A DNA stretch of 64,000 bases from UBA2365 sp964594045 (GCA_964594045.1 CAZQKR010000018.1:28481-92480), one strand, 5' to 3'. Positions 24,750-33,285 are shown, counted from the first letter of the stretch. The notes: generated by a model not told the origin, from the letters alone. Translations and numbers: made by a program.

Positions 24750-25412
24750 AAATTCGAAAATATTATAAGATTCGAGGATTTGAAAATTCGAAAATTCGAA
24801 GATTGATTTGAATTCGAAGATTGATTTGAATTCGAAGATTTGAAGATTCGAAAATTTGATGATTGAGGCGAGATCAGGAGTTTAAAATTTGAAAATTCGA
24901 AAATTCGAAGATTGAGGCGAGATCAGGAGTTTAAAATTCGAAGATTTGANNNNNNNNNNNNNNNNNNNNNNNNNNNNNNNNNNNNNNNNNNNNNNNNNNN
25001 NNNNNNNNNNNNNNNNNNNNNNNNNNNNNNNNNNNNNNNNNNNNNNNNNAAGATTGAGGCGAGATCAGGAGTTTAAAATTCGAAGATTTGAAGATTCGAA
25101 AATTTGAAGATTGAGGCGAGATCAGGAGTTTAAAATTCGAAGATTTGAAGATTCGAAAATTTGAAGATTGAGGCGAGATCAGGAGTTTAAAATTCGAAGA
25201 TTTGAAGATTCGAAAATTCGAAGATTGAGGCGAGATCAGGAGTTTAAAATTCGAAGATTTGAAGATTCGAAAATTCGAAGATTGAGGCGAGATCAGGAGT
25301 TTAAAATTCGAAGATTTGAAGATTCGAAAATTTGAAGATTGAGGCGAGATCAGGAGTTTAAAATTCGAATTTTCGAATCATCGAATTTTCAAATCATCGA
25401 ATTTTCAAATCA
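24750..25412. repeat. 57-bp tandem array of TTCGAA-type units ending in inverted arm, with assembly gap
   Basis: After degenerate units (24750-24850) the region becomes near-perfect 57-bp tandem units. Each contains gattgaggcgagatcagg, agtttaaaattcgaagattt and gaagattcgaaaatt. Units start for example at 25051 and 25108. The last unit turns into reverse-oriented arms (aattcgaattttcgaatcat and cgaattttcaaatcat repeated) that stop about 13 bp before the ATG of the second four-helix-bundle gene. The homogeneity points to recent expansion. A 100-N gap interrupts it. Confidence 0.95.
24950..25049. other. Assembly gap (100 N) inside the 57-bp array
   Basis: Exactly 100 N in the middle of near-identical 57-bp units. 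The number of units is therefore not known. Confidence 0.99.
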
Positions 25413-25424
25413 TAATAATATATC

Positions 25425-25811
25425 ATGACCCTATCTAATTTTGAAGACCTTCCCTTGTGGCAAAAAGCACGCGAACTTTCTAAATTTGTGTTTAAGCTCA
25501 CAGAAGAAGGCCAGATTTTTAAAGATTTTCGCTTTCGTGATCAGATCAGGGCCTCTGCAGGATCAGTTGCTGACAACATTGCAGAAGGTTTTGAAAGAGA
25601 AGGGAATAAGGAATTTATCCAATTCCTCTTCATTGCAAAAGGATCCTGTGCTGAAACCCGTTCTCAAAGCTACCGTGCATTTGATAACGAATACATTGAT
25701 CAGGAAATGCTTGAAAAATTGGTTGATGCTACCAGGGATATTTCAACCGACATTTCCAATTTTATTAAATATCTCAAAAATTCCGGAATGAAGGGAAAGA
25801 AATATGTTTAA
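25425..25811 (+). CDS. Four-helix-bundle protein, S23 / rRNA intervening-sequence family, copy 2
   Basis: A 128-residue protein of the second subtype of this family: FEDLPLWQKARELSKFVFKL at the N-terminus, then FRDQIRASAGSVADNIAEGF, EFIQFLFIAKGSCAETRSQ and a C-terminal helix ISNFIKYLKN. It shares the overall R-x-S-x-SI/V-x-xNxxE core with copy 1 (942-1292) but is otherwise diverged. It lies immediately after a 57-bp tandem array and immediately before another TTCGAA element, and so is enclosed by repeats on both sides, like copy 1. It has no adjacent reverse transcriptase or rRNA gene. Biochemical function is unknown. Confidence 0.92.
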   Translation: MTLSNFEDLPLWQKARELSKFVFKLTEEGQIFKDFRFRDQIRASAGSVADNIAEGFEREGNKEFIQFLFIAKGSCAETRSQSYRAFDNEYIDQEMLEKLVDATRDISTDISNFIKYLKNSGMKGKKYV

Positions 25812-25989
25812 ATTCGAAGATTTGAAGATTTGAAGATTCGAAGATTAAAGCGTGTACAAGAGTAGGAATCAAAATTGAAAAAAATACGAAATCAGGAATC
25901 ATAAAGTTCCTGTTTTGTTGAATCTTCGAATTTTCGAATCCCCGAATCTTCGAATCTTCGAATTTTCGAATTTTCAAATCCCCGAATCA
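25812..25989. repeat. TTCGAA-type inverted repeat element with conserved core, copy 3
   Basis: Left arm aattcgaagatttgaagatt starting at the stop codon of the four-helix-bundle gene. The core contains aaatcaggaatcataaag then ttcctgttttgttgaatc. The right arm is a series of ttcgaattttcgaatc units to about 25989. The core is nearly the same as at 23388-23442. Confidence 0.9.
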
Positions 25990-26021
25990 TTAATTATTAT
26001 AAATATATTTAAAATTAATGC

Positions 26022-26029
26022 TAAATTTG
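26022..26029 (+). promoter_or_regulatory. Bacteroidota -7 box TAAATTTG upstream of the second DUF4143 ATPase
   Basis: TAAATTTG matches TAnnTTTG and ends 23 bp before the ATG at 26053. The -33 element is not clear. Confidence 0.45.
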
Positions 26030-26052
26030 TTAAATATTTTAAATATAATTAA

Positions 26053-27273
26053 ATGTTTATAAACTTTTCCATCCCTTCTGACCTGATCGCTCGTCCGGTT
26101 TATATCAACCGGGTGATCCCATACATTGGCAAAAACATGATCAAGGTGTTTACCGGTCAGAGAAGGGTTGGTAAAAGCTATTTGCTTTTTCAAATTATCC
26201 GTTTCATTAAAGATCTCGATCTATCGGCTTCCATCATCTATATCAATAAGGAAGATCTCGCTTTTTCAGAAATAAGAACTGCCGCTGATCTCCATGAGTA
26301 TGTCACCCTGAATAGAGGAAATCATCATAAAACGTATGTTTTTATTGATGAAATTCAGGAAATCGATTCCTTTGAAGATGCTTTGCGTTCATTGGTGCTT
26401 TTTGGATCCCTGGATATATATTGCACGGGCAGCAACTCGGATCTTTTGTCCAAAGATATTGCCGGAAAACTCAGCGGGAGATGTATCGAAATATCAGTGT
26501 TCAGCCTGTCATTTCCTGAATTCCTTGATTTTCACAAACTTGAAAATTCAGGCCGGTCGATGGCACTCTTTCTTAAATACGGTGGATTGCCTTATCTGAA
26601 GCACCTGCCTCTTGAAGATCATATCATTTTTGATTACCTGAAAAACATATATAATACCATTTTATATCGCGACATCGTAAACAGATATGCTGTTCGAAAC
26701 ACGCGCTTTCTGGAACAGTTGGTATTATTCCTGGCGGGAAATACCGGCAGCCTTTTTTCAGCAAAAAAGATCAGTGATTTTTTAAAATCCAGGCAGATCA
26801 GTATTTCCCCCAATCAGGTACAGACCTATATTTCTCACCTGGTGCATGCGTTTATTGTACACAGGGTCAACAGATATGATATTCCGGGAAAAAGGATATT
26901 TGATTCGGGTGAAAAATATTACTTTGAAAACCTCGGTATCAGACACGGATTATGGGGATTCCGGCCTGAAGACCTGGGAAAGATCATGAAAAATGCGGTA
27001 TACAATCATTTGGTTTTTCAGGGATACCATGTCACGATCGGTTCAATTGACAGATCTGAAATTGATTTTATTGCGGAAATGGAAGGTGAAAAACAGTATT
27101 TCCAGATAGCACTTTCGATCACTGAGCCAAAAACCTTTGATAGAGAATTCGGCAACCTGAAAAAGATCACTGACAATTATCCTAAAACAGTCATCACTTA
27201 TGATGCATTCCATGGAAATACATCAGGAGGTATAAAACATACAGATTTGCTAAGTTTTTTGAGTGAGATTTGA
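26053..27273 (+). CDS. AAA ATPase with C-terminal DUF4143 domain, copy 2
   Basis: A 406-residue protein with Walker A GQRRVGKS at residues 35-42, Walker B YVFIDEIQEI, sensor IYCTGSNSDLL, then LSGRCIEISVFSLSFPEFL. The DUF4143 region ends with EIDFIAEMEGEKQYFQIALS, where the nuclease-like E-x-K position seen in copy 1 is not obvious. Only general motifs are shared with the ATPase at 23571, so this is a separate acquisition rather than a tandem duplication. Function unknown; flanked on both sides by TTCGAA elements. Confidence 0.87.
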   Translation: MFINFSIPSDLIARPVYINRVIPYIGKNMIKVFTGQRRVGKSYLLFQIIRFIKDLDLSASIIYINKEDLAFSEIRTAADLHEYVTLNRGNHHKTYVFIDEIQEIDSFEDALRSLVLFGSLDIYCTGSNSDLLSKDIAGKLSGRCIEISVFSLSFPEFLDFHKLENSGRSMALFLKYGGLPYLKHLPLEDHIIFDYLKNIYNTILYRDIVNRYAVRNTRFLEQLVLFLAGNTGSLFSAKKISDFLKSRQISISPNQVQTYISHLVHAFIVHRVNRYDIPGKRIFDSGEKYYFENLGIRHGLWGFRPEDLGKIMKNAVYNHLVFQGYHVTIGSIDRSEIDFIAEMEGEKQYFQIALSITEPKTFDREFGNLKKITDNYPKTVITYDAFHGNTSGGIKHTDLLSFLSEI

Positions 27274-27289
27274 AAAGTACATAAAATGT

Positions 27290-27365
27290 AAATCTTCGAA
27301 TCTTCAAATCCTCGAATTTTCGAATCCTAGAATCTTAAAATTTTTGAATCCCCAAATCCTTTAAT
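27290..27365. repeat. TTCGAA-type element, right-arm orientation only, copy 4
   Basis: Units such as cttcgaatcttcaaatcctc and gaattttcgaatcc with later degenerate units (cctagaatcttaaaattttt). Only one orientation is present, so it lacks the hairpin potential of the other copies. It marks the right end of the repeat-separated accessory block. Confidence 0.82.
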
Positions 27366-27374
27366 ACCCGACAC

Positions 27375-28487
27375 ATGATTCCAAAATTAAAAAAAAGCAG
27401 ATCATTCTCGGCTACTTTGCCGGATTTCATCGTCATTGATACACATGATCAGCTGGAAGACCTGATCATTCTGGAAGTTGGCCAGGCTGCATTTGATTTT
27501 ATCCGTGAACACACCGGATCGTTCACCAAAAAAGTATTTGTTGCATCTACATCCACACGATTCAACATACTCCGCTTACCCGACAATCACTACAGATCCA
27601 TCATAAACCTACAGCAGGTCAATGACTTCAGGTTCATCAACAAATTCTTTGAATCCGTCAACCAAAAGTTGCCTGAAGGCGGGTTATTCATCGATTTTGT
27701 GGAAACCTACGCTACCCGCCGTAACAGAAAACTGAAAAAATACTGGTTTCCAATCAACTGGTTTATTTACATTCTGGATGTGGTCTTTTACAGGGTCATG
27801 CCCAAATTGCTGATCACCAAGGACATCTATTTCTTTATTACCCGGGGAAAAAGAAGGGTGCTCACCAAGGCAGAAACTTTCGGAAGACTGTATTCCTGCG
27901 GCTTTGAGATCGTGGATGAAAGGGTGATCAACAATTTGCTTTATTTCTGTGCAAGGAAGATCAGTGAACCCTTATACGATATGAACCCGACGTACGGACC
28001 CATCGCCAGGTTGAAAAGGGTAGGAAAAAATGGTAAAATGTTCAATGTCTATAAGTTGCGTACCATGCATCCCTATTCGGAGTACCTTCAGGATTATGTT
28101 TTCCAGAAAAACAAACTGGCCGAAGGAGGTAAGTTCAGGAATGATTTCCGGGTGTCCTGGGAAGGTGCATTTTTGCGGAAATTCTGGCTGGATGAGTTGC
28201 CCATGCTGGTCAACCTGCTCAGGGGAGACATGAAACTCGTTGGTGTCAGACCATTGAGTAGACAGTATTTCAGCATGTATACCAAGGAACTGCAGGACAG
28301 AAGGATCAGGTTCAAGCCGGGTTTGCTCCCGCCATATTATGCGGATATGCCTAAAACACTGGAAGAGATCATGGCTTCGGAAATCAAATACCTGGATGCG
28401 TATGAACGCTCACCTTTGAAAACAGATGTCATATATTTTTTCAGGATCCTCAACAATATCCTGATCAAGGGAAAACGGTCAAAATGA
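27375..28487 (+). CDS. Bacterial sugar transferase-like protein (initiating glycosylphosphotransferase family) with unusual N-terminus
   Basis: A 370-residue protein. The C-terminal half carries polyprenyl-phosphate glycosylphosphotransferase signatures: RLKRVGKNGKMFNVYKLRTM, FLRKFWLDELPMLVNLLRGD and MKLVGVRPLS. Such enzymes start repeat-unit synthesis by moving a sugar-phosphate to undecaprenyl phosphate. The usual N-terminal membrane helix with the KRxxD motif directly before the RVG segment is missing. Instead residues 1-190 form a different domain with one hydrophobic stretch near residues 125-148 (WFPINWFIYILDVVFYRVM) and a possible methyltransferase-like appearance. It is the likely first enzyme of the polysaccharide pathway, followed by wza and wzc. 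Confidence 0.8.
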   Translation: MIPKLKKSRSFSATLPDFIVIDTHDQLEDLIILEVGQAAFDFIREHTGSFTKKVFVASTSTRFNILRLPDNHYRSIINLQQVNDFRFINKFFESVNQKLPEGGLFIDFVETYATRRNRKLKKYWFPINWFIYILDVVFYRVMPKLLITKDIYFFITRGKRRVLTKAETFGRLYSCGFEIVDERVINNLLYFCARKISEPLYDMNPTYGPIARLKRVGKNGKMFNVYKLRTMHPYSEYLQDYVFQKNKLAEGGKFRNDFRVSWEGAFLRKFWLDELPMLVNLLRGDMKLVGVRPLSRQYFSMYTKELQDRRIRFKPGLLPPYYADMPKTLEEIMASEIKYLDAYERSPLKTDVIYFFRILNNILIKGKRSK

Positions 28488-28529
28488 GGAAATTTTATGA
28501 TTTGAGGATTCGACAATTTGAGCATTTGA

Positions 28530-28552
28530 ATCCTGACGATGAATGTCAGGAT
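28530..28552. repeat. ATCCTGAC-N7-GTCAGGAT hairpin
   Basis: A perfect 8-bp stem with loop gatgaat. It follows degenerate TTCGAA-like units (gatttgaggattcgac) after the sugar transferase. No T-run follows, so it is not a standard terminator. The CTGAC-N7-GTCAG form recurs at 37457-37602. Confidence 0.75.
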
Positions 28553-28613
28553 CTGCGAGATTTGTAAATGAGGGCAGTAAGAGAAACTCAGAAGAGATTT
28601 TCAAAAAAATAAT

Positions 28614-28621
28614 TATCTTTG
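28614..28621 (+). promoter_or_regulatory. Candidate Bacteroidota -7 box TATCTTTG for the wza-wzc operon
   Basis: TATCTTTG matches TAnnTTTG. No convincing -33 TTG is visible at the right distance. If used, transcription would start about 265 bp before wza, giving a long leader. Confidence 0.5.
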
Positions 28622-28893
28622 CATGCCGTTAGTACCAAAATCAACCATTTGAATGAATTTGCTCCTGCAACATACATTTTGAAGCGGGATCATTTTCGGA
28701 CAGGCACGATATTTTTACTGTTCCGAAAAGCGACCGGGTAAGGCTATGCTGTCACAAATTATTCAAATATCTATTAAAAACATCAGGCAGCATCAAGAAA
28801 GTATCTGAATAATACTTTCAATCCCGGCAATTCGTAATTGTGCATTTTGCAAATAGCTGATTTTATTTTTATTTTATAAAATATTGTATATCA
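28622..28893 (+). promoter_or_regulatory. Long structured leader upstream of wza
   Basis: No reading frame of note is present in this stretch. It holds two clear hairpins: TTTTCGGACAG (28693-28703) pairing with CTGTTCCGAAAA (28718-28729) with one bulged base, and GAAAGTAT (28797-28804) pairing with ATACTTTC (28812-28819) around a 7-nt loop. A regulatory role in capsule export expression is possible but is not shown. No known riboswitch was recognised. Confidence 0.45.
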
Positions 28894-29688
28894 ATGCGTT
28901 TTATTCCTCAATTATTTCTGGGAATTTTATTGGTCTCACTGATCACTTCCTGTGCTTCCCCGAAAAACGTCCTTTATTTTCAGGATCTCCCTGCAGATAC
29001 CAGCCTGCAGAATATGGTGAATTACGAACTGGAATTTGAATCCGGAGACATGCTCTATATCACCGTTTCTGCAGCAGATCTGATCGCGGTGCAGCCTTTC
29101 AACCTGCCGATAGTCAGTATGAACCCTGTGGATGGCCGTGCTACCGGTCAGTACATGCTCCAGCATTATCTCGTAGATCAGGAAGGAAATATAGAATTTC
29201 CTCTTCTGGGAAAGATCAGCGTTGCCGGTAAAACCAGGATTCAACTTCGGGATGAGTTGCTTAAACAACTTTTGGAATACGTCAATGACCCGATCGTGAA
29301 TATTACCATGGCCAATTTCAAGGTCACCGTTTTGGGAGATGTGACCCGGCCGGGAACATTCAATATTCAGAATGAACGTATTACCATCCTTGAAGCTATC
29401 GGCATGGCAGGCGACCTCCAGATCACCGGCAAGCGCGACAACATCCTGGTGGTCAGGGAAGAAGCTGGGCAAAAGAAAGTATTCAGAGTGGACCTCAGAC
29501 AGGGATCATTGCTGAATAGCCCGGTATATTTTCTGAAGCAAAATGATGTGGTTTATGTCGAACCCAATAACGCCAAAGTGAATTCATCCAACTATAGCGC
29601 AACAAGCGGAATCATTATTTCCGGAGCCTCTTTAGTCATCACCATCCTTTCCTTGATCCTAAATATTAGCCTGAGGAATACAAATTGA
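28894..29688 (+). CDS. wza: Wza-type polysaccharide export lipoprotein
   Basis: A 264-residue protein with a lipoprotein signal peptide and lipobox (LLVSLITSC, Cys near residue 20). A Poly_export region follows (YELEFESGDMLYITVSA, QHYLVDQEGNIEFPLLGKIS), then a SLBB-type region (FKVTVLGDVTRPGTFNIQN, EAIGMAGDLQITGKRDNILV). A C-terminal hydrophobic segment (GIIISGASLVITILSLILNI) may cross the outer membrane. Wza forms the outer-membrane channel for the exported polysaccharide. It is 12 bp upstream of wzc, forming the usual export pair. Confidence 0.9.
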   Translation: MRFIPQLFLGILLVSLITSCASPKNVLYFQDLPADTSLQNMVNYELEFESGDMLYITVSAADLIAVQPFNLPIVSMNPVDGRATGQYMLQHYLVDQEGNIEFPLLGKISVAGKTRIQLRDELLKQLLEYVNDPIVNITMANFKVTVLGDVTRPGTFNIQNERITILEAIGMAGDLQITGKRDNILVVREEAGQKKVFRVDLRQGSLLNSPVYFLKQNDVVYVEPNNAKVNSSNYSATSGIIISGASLVITILSLILNISLRNTN

Positions 29689-29700
29689 TAAAATATTCTT

Positions 29701-32109
29701 ATGAAGTTTGAGCATTTTGAACAAATACCTGAACAACAGGAAGATGTGATCAACATCAGGGAACAGATTGAAAAATATTTCCAATACTGGTACTGGTTCG
29801 TGCTTGGAGTGATCATAGCCGGTATTGCCGCATTCTTTTTTCTGCGGTACAGCATTCCGGTGTATGAAGCCAAAACATCCATCCTGCTGAAGCAGGATAA
29901 GAGCGGAGGAGCATTGAGTGAATTGTCTGCTTTCCAGGATCTTGGCATCCTGAAATCCGCCAACACACGTGTGGAGGATGAAAAGCATGTGCTCCAATCC
30001 CGGAGCATCATGACGGGTGTGGTGGAAGACCTTGAGTTGAATATCCAGTATCATCGTAAAACAAAGCTGGCCAAAAGAGTAGTGGAAATGTTTCACGATA
30101 TTCCGTTTGACCTGGTATTTGAAAGCGATACCACACTGGAAAAGCTCAACACCATTTTTTATGTTAAAGTGTTGTCTGAGGCTGATTTCGCATTGAGAAC
30201 GAACCGGGATCATGAATGGAAGAACCTTAAGTTCGGGCAAAGGATCAAAATGCCTTTTGGCATATTCATCATCTCCCCTAATGTACAATTTCTGGAAAAT
30301 TTCAAGGATGAAGAGATCACCGTTACCATCAGGCCAAAAGAGAATGTGGTTGCCAGTTACGTCAACCGGATCAATATTGAAACTGCAAGGGAATCCTGGC
30401 GATCCAGCGTTATCAGCCTGAGTTTGCAATCCACGGATGCCAAAAGAGCCGTCCAGATCCTCGACCTGCTCGTGGATAAGTACAACGAAGATGCCATTAA
30501 GGATAAAAATGAGATCGCCAACAATACCATCCGGTTTATTGATGACCGGTTACAGATCATTGTCGCAGAACTGACAGATGTGGAAAAGGACGTGGAATCC
30601 TTCAAGGTGACCAGAAAACTGACGGATATCACCTCTGAAGCTACAGCCTATCTGTCCAATGTGATGGATAATGAAAAAAGATTGCTGGAATTCAAAACCC
30701 AGAGGCAATTGGTGGATTATATCATCGACTATCTCAAAAACCAGAAAACGGATCTCCTGCCGGCCAACCTTGGAATTGCCGATGCCGGTCTCCAGACCGC
30801 CATTTCCAAATACAATGATATTGTGCTGCAGCGCAACAAATTGCTGGAAAGTTCCAGCGAGAGGCATCCTGCCGTTGTAAGTCTGACTGAAACGCTTTCA
30901 AGTCAAAGGGAATCCCTGTCCGAAAGCCTGTTGAACACCAGGAAAACCTTTGATATCCAGATCAGGGAACTCGACCGTCAGGTCAACCGGGTAAGCAGTA
31001 AGATCGCTTCTGTTCCGGGATATGAGAGACAATATCGCAATGTGGAAAGGCAACAGCAGATCAAAGAGGCCTTGTACCTGTACTTGTTGCAAAAAAGAGA
31101 GGAAACGGCCATTTCACAGGCAGTTACGACTCCAAATGCAAAGATCATTGATCGTGCATTTTCTGACGGAGTACCGGTTTCGCCCAAAAAGAACATCATC
31201 TATCTGATCGCACTGCTGGCAGGTCTGGCTATCCCGTTCCTGATCATCTATATCCGGGATCTGATGGACACCAAGGTGCGCAACAGAAAACAGCTTGCAG
31301 AAAAACTCACCATTCCGATACTGGGAGATATTCCTTTGGTGGAAACAAAAGATGTCAAACTGATCTCCAACACGGACAGATCCGCTGCTGCCGAATCCTT
31401 CAGGCTTTTGCAGACCAATCTTGATTTTCTGTTGGCTCAGTCCACACACAAGGGAAAAACCATCCTGGTCACCTCCACGATGAGCAAGGAAGGTAAGTCA
31501 TTTATTGCGCTCAACATTGCCGCCACCCTGGCTTATTCTGGCAACAAAGTGGCTTTGCTCGGATTGGACCTTCGGGCCCCGAAATTAATGCAATATCTTG
31601 GTGACAAGCAAAAAACAGGTATAACTACCTATATTACCAATAAAGAGATCAGCGTCGAAGACATCAGGTACAGGCTGGAAGATGTCGAGAACCTGGATAT
31701 TTATGCTTCCGGTGTGATCCCGCCAAATCCGGCTGATCTGCTCAAAAGCAACAGGTTGAGTGAATTGTTTGAATACATGCACAATGAGTACGATTATGTG
31801 ATCGTTGACTCTGCACCTGTAAGCATGGTGACAGACACTCTGTTGCTCAGTAAGTATGTAGATCTTTGTATATATGTGGTCAGAGCTAATGAGCTGGACA
31901 AAAGACTGCTGGGTATTCCTGAAGCATTGTTCAAGGAACAGCGTTTCTCCGGAATGGCACTTTTGCTTAACGGGGTGGATGTCAGACGTGGTTATGGATA
32001 TGGTTACGGCTATGGGTATGGTTACGGTTATGGCTACGGGTATGGGTACGGTCATGAAAAGCACAGACCCTGGTGGAAAAAAATGCCCGGTTTTAGCAAG
32101 AAAAAATAA
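29701..32109 (+). CDS. wzc: Wzc-type polysaccharide co-polymerase and bacterial tyrosine kinase with Gly-Tyr tail
   Basis: An 802-residue inner-membrane protein. The N-terminal Wzz domain begins with a membrane segment (YWFVLGVIIAGIAAFFFLRY). Periplasmic coiled coils follow, then a GNVR-like region (VPGYERQYRNVERQQQIKEA), a second membrane segment (IIYLIALLAGLAIPFLIIYI) and a BY-kinase domain with Walker A MSKEGKS (594-600), LDLRAP and DYVIVDSAPV. The C-terminus has ten tyrosines alternating with glycines (31990-32052), the tyrosine cluster that is autophosphorylated in such kinases and controls chain length. The strictly alternating Gly-Tyr pattern is unusual. It works with Wza for export. 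Confidence 0.92.
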   Translation: MKFEHFEQIPEQQEDVINIREQIEKYFQYWYWFVLGVIIAGIAAFFFLRYSIPVYEAKTSILLKQDKSGGALSELSAFQDLGILKSANTRVEDEKHVLQSRSIMTGVVEDLELNIQYHRKTKLAKRVVEMFHDIPFDLVFESDTTLEKLNTIFYVKVLSEADFALRTNRDHEWKNLKFGQRIKMPFGIFIISPNVQFLENFKDEEITVTIRPKENVVASYVNRINIETARESWRSSVISLSLQSTDAKRAVQILDLLVDKYNEDAIKDKNEIANNTIRFIDDRLQIIVAELTDVEKDVESFKVTRKLTDITSEATAYLSNVMDNEKRLLEFKTQRQLVDYIIDYLKNQKTDLLPANLGIADAGLQTAISKYNDIVLQRNKLLESSSERHPAVVSLTETLSSQRESLSESLLNTRKTFDIQIRELDRQVNRVSSKIASVPGYERQYRNVERQQQIKEALYLYLLQKREETAISQAVTTPNAKIIDRAFSDGVPVSPKKNIIYLIALLAGLAIPFLIIYIRDLMDTKVRNRKQLAEKLTIPILGDIPLVETKDVKLISNTDRSAAAESFRLLQTNLDFLLAQSTHKGKTILVTSTMSKEGKSFIALNIAATLAYSGNKVALLGLDLRAPKLMQYLGDKQKTGITTYITNKEISVEDIRYRLEDVENLDIYASGVIPPNPADLLKSNRLSELFEYMHNEYDYVIVDSAPVSMVTDTLLLSKYVDLCIYVVRANELDKRLLGIPEALFKEQRFSGMALLLNGVDVRRGYGYGYGYGYGYGYGYGYGYGHEKHRPWWKKMPGFSKKK

Positions 32110-32391
32110 TCAGCGTATGAATTGATCCCAAAAGCCTTTTCTTGTTCAGGGAAAGCCTTTTCGTATTTCTGATCACATGTGTTCCGTATGGAGAATTTAA
32201 GACTGGCATAGGTATTTCTTTGTGTGCTGCCGGGAAGTTTTATCAACTCATATTCATCAAAAATATACTTTGGATCAAAATTTTTGTTGTGGTATTGCGT
32301 TATAGCAAAGTCTTGCATCTTGTAAAAGAACTATTCCTGCCGCGGTAAAATACCCTGGCAGTCTATTATTAAAATCAAAATTTTTAAGGAA

Positions 32392-33270
32392 ATGAAAAGA
32401 ACATTTGTTTTTTATTTTTTGAGCTTATTTTTCATTGCAGGACTTTTTACGGCCTGTGAACCAGAACCTGTAGATATAATCAGTCCTGAGATTTCTCTTG
32501 TAAAAGATGCAGGTTTCGTCTATGGCGATACCACACTGAATGTTGGTCAGACTTTCAAACTTAAATTCTTGGTGACCGTTGGAACCAATGACATTAAATT
32601 ATTCGGGATTAAGGAAAATGATGTCATTTTACCTTTGGACAGGATCATTGACGGTATGAATGCCAACCCTGCGCTTGCACTGGGTACAGGGATCACTTCA
32701 TTTACCAGGGAGATCACCTTGACTGCGCAACTCAGCGGTGCCAGCGAATATACGATCTATGTGGAAGACATTGAAGGATATACCAATGCTGTTAAGTTCA
32801 AAATAACTGAGGTAGTGAATGACTTTGAAGGCACTCATGCCAATCTTCAGGTATTTAATTTCTCCGGCCCGAATTTCGGAACCCTGGATCTACATGCAGC
32901 TGTGGCCGTTGTCCAAAACAACACTGCCGGGGATATCCGTGATGGCGGTATCGACATTAACCTGCCTGTTCCGCAGAACTGGAAACAGATCATTTTCCCG
33001 GTCAATGGAGCAAGATTGTACAAGAGTACCGCTGTAGTTGACTTTAATACGATCAACACCAAGGCCAAGCTTAAAGCGGCAATTGAGGCTTCCAGCAATA
33101 TCACTGCCAGCCAGAAACTGCAGAAAGGTGACATTTACTTTGCAACAACACCTTCCCTGACAGGCAGTACCACTGACTATTTCATGCTGAAAGTAGATGA
33201 TATTATCATTACAAGTGACGATAATACAGACTATTACATGTTTTCGCTGAAACAGGCTTTAAATATGTAA
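32392..33270 (+). CDS. Predicted lipoprotein of unknown function
   Basis: A 292-residue protein with a signal peptide and lipobox (FFIAGLFTAC, Cys near residue 21). The following region reads PEISLVKDAGFVYGDTTLNV then GQTFKLKFLVTVGTNDIKLF, like the start of an Ig-like or DUF-type surface domain. The C-terminal half contains GDIRDGGIDINLPVPQNWKQ and YYMFSLKQALNM. I do not recognise a family. It is followed by a strong terminator and lies 280 bp after wzc, so a link to the capsule operon is possible. The space 32110-32391 shows no gene; it holds a short direct repeat (aaagccttttc twice). Confidence 0.72.
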   Translation: MKRTFVFYFLSLFFIAGLFTACEPEPVDIISPEISLVKDAGFVYGDTTLNVGQTFKLKFLVTVGTNDIKLFGIKENDVILPLDRIIDGMNANPALALGTGITSFTREITLTAQLSGASEYTIYVEDIEGYTNAVKFKITEVVNDFEGTHANLQVFNFSGPNFGTLDLHAAVAVVQNNTAGDIRDGGIDINLPVPQNWKQIIFPVNGARLYKSTAVVDFNTINTKAKLKAAIEASSNITASQKLQKGDIYFATTPSLTGSTTDYFMLKVDDIIITSDDNTDYYMFSLKQALNM

Positions 33271-33285
33271 GGTATTTTTTGCCCT

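Noticed and set aside
24750..25412. CRISPR array
   Set aside because: The 57-bp units are near-identical throughout with no unique spacers, and no cas genes are present. The same holds for the other arrays.
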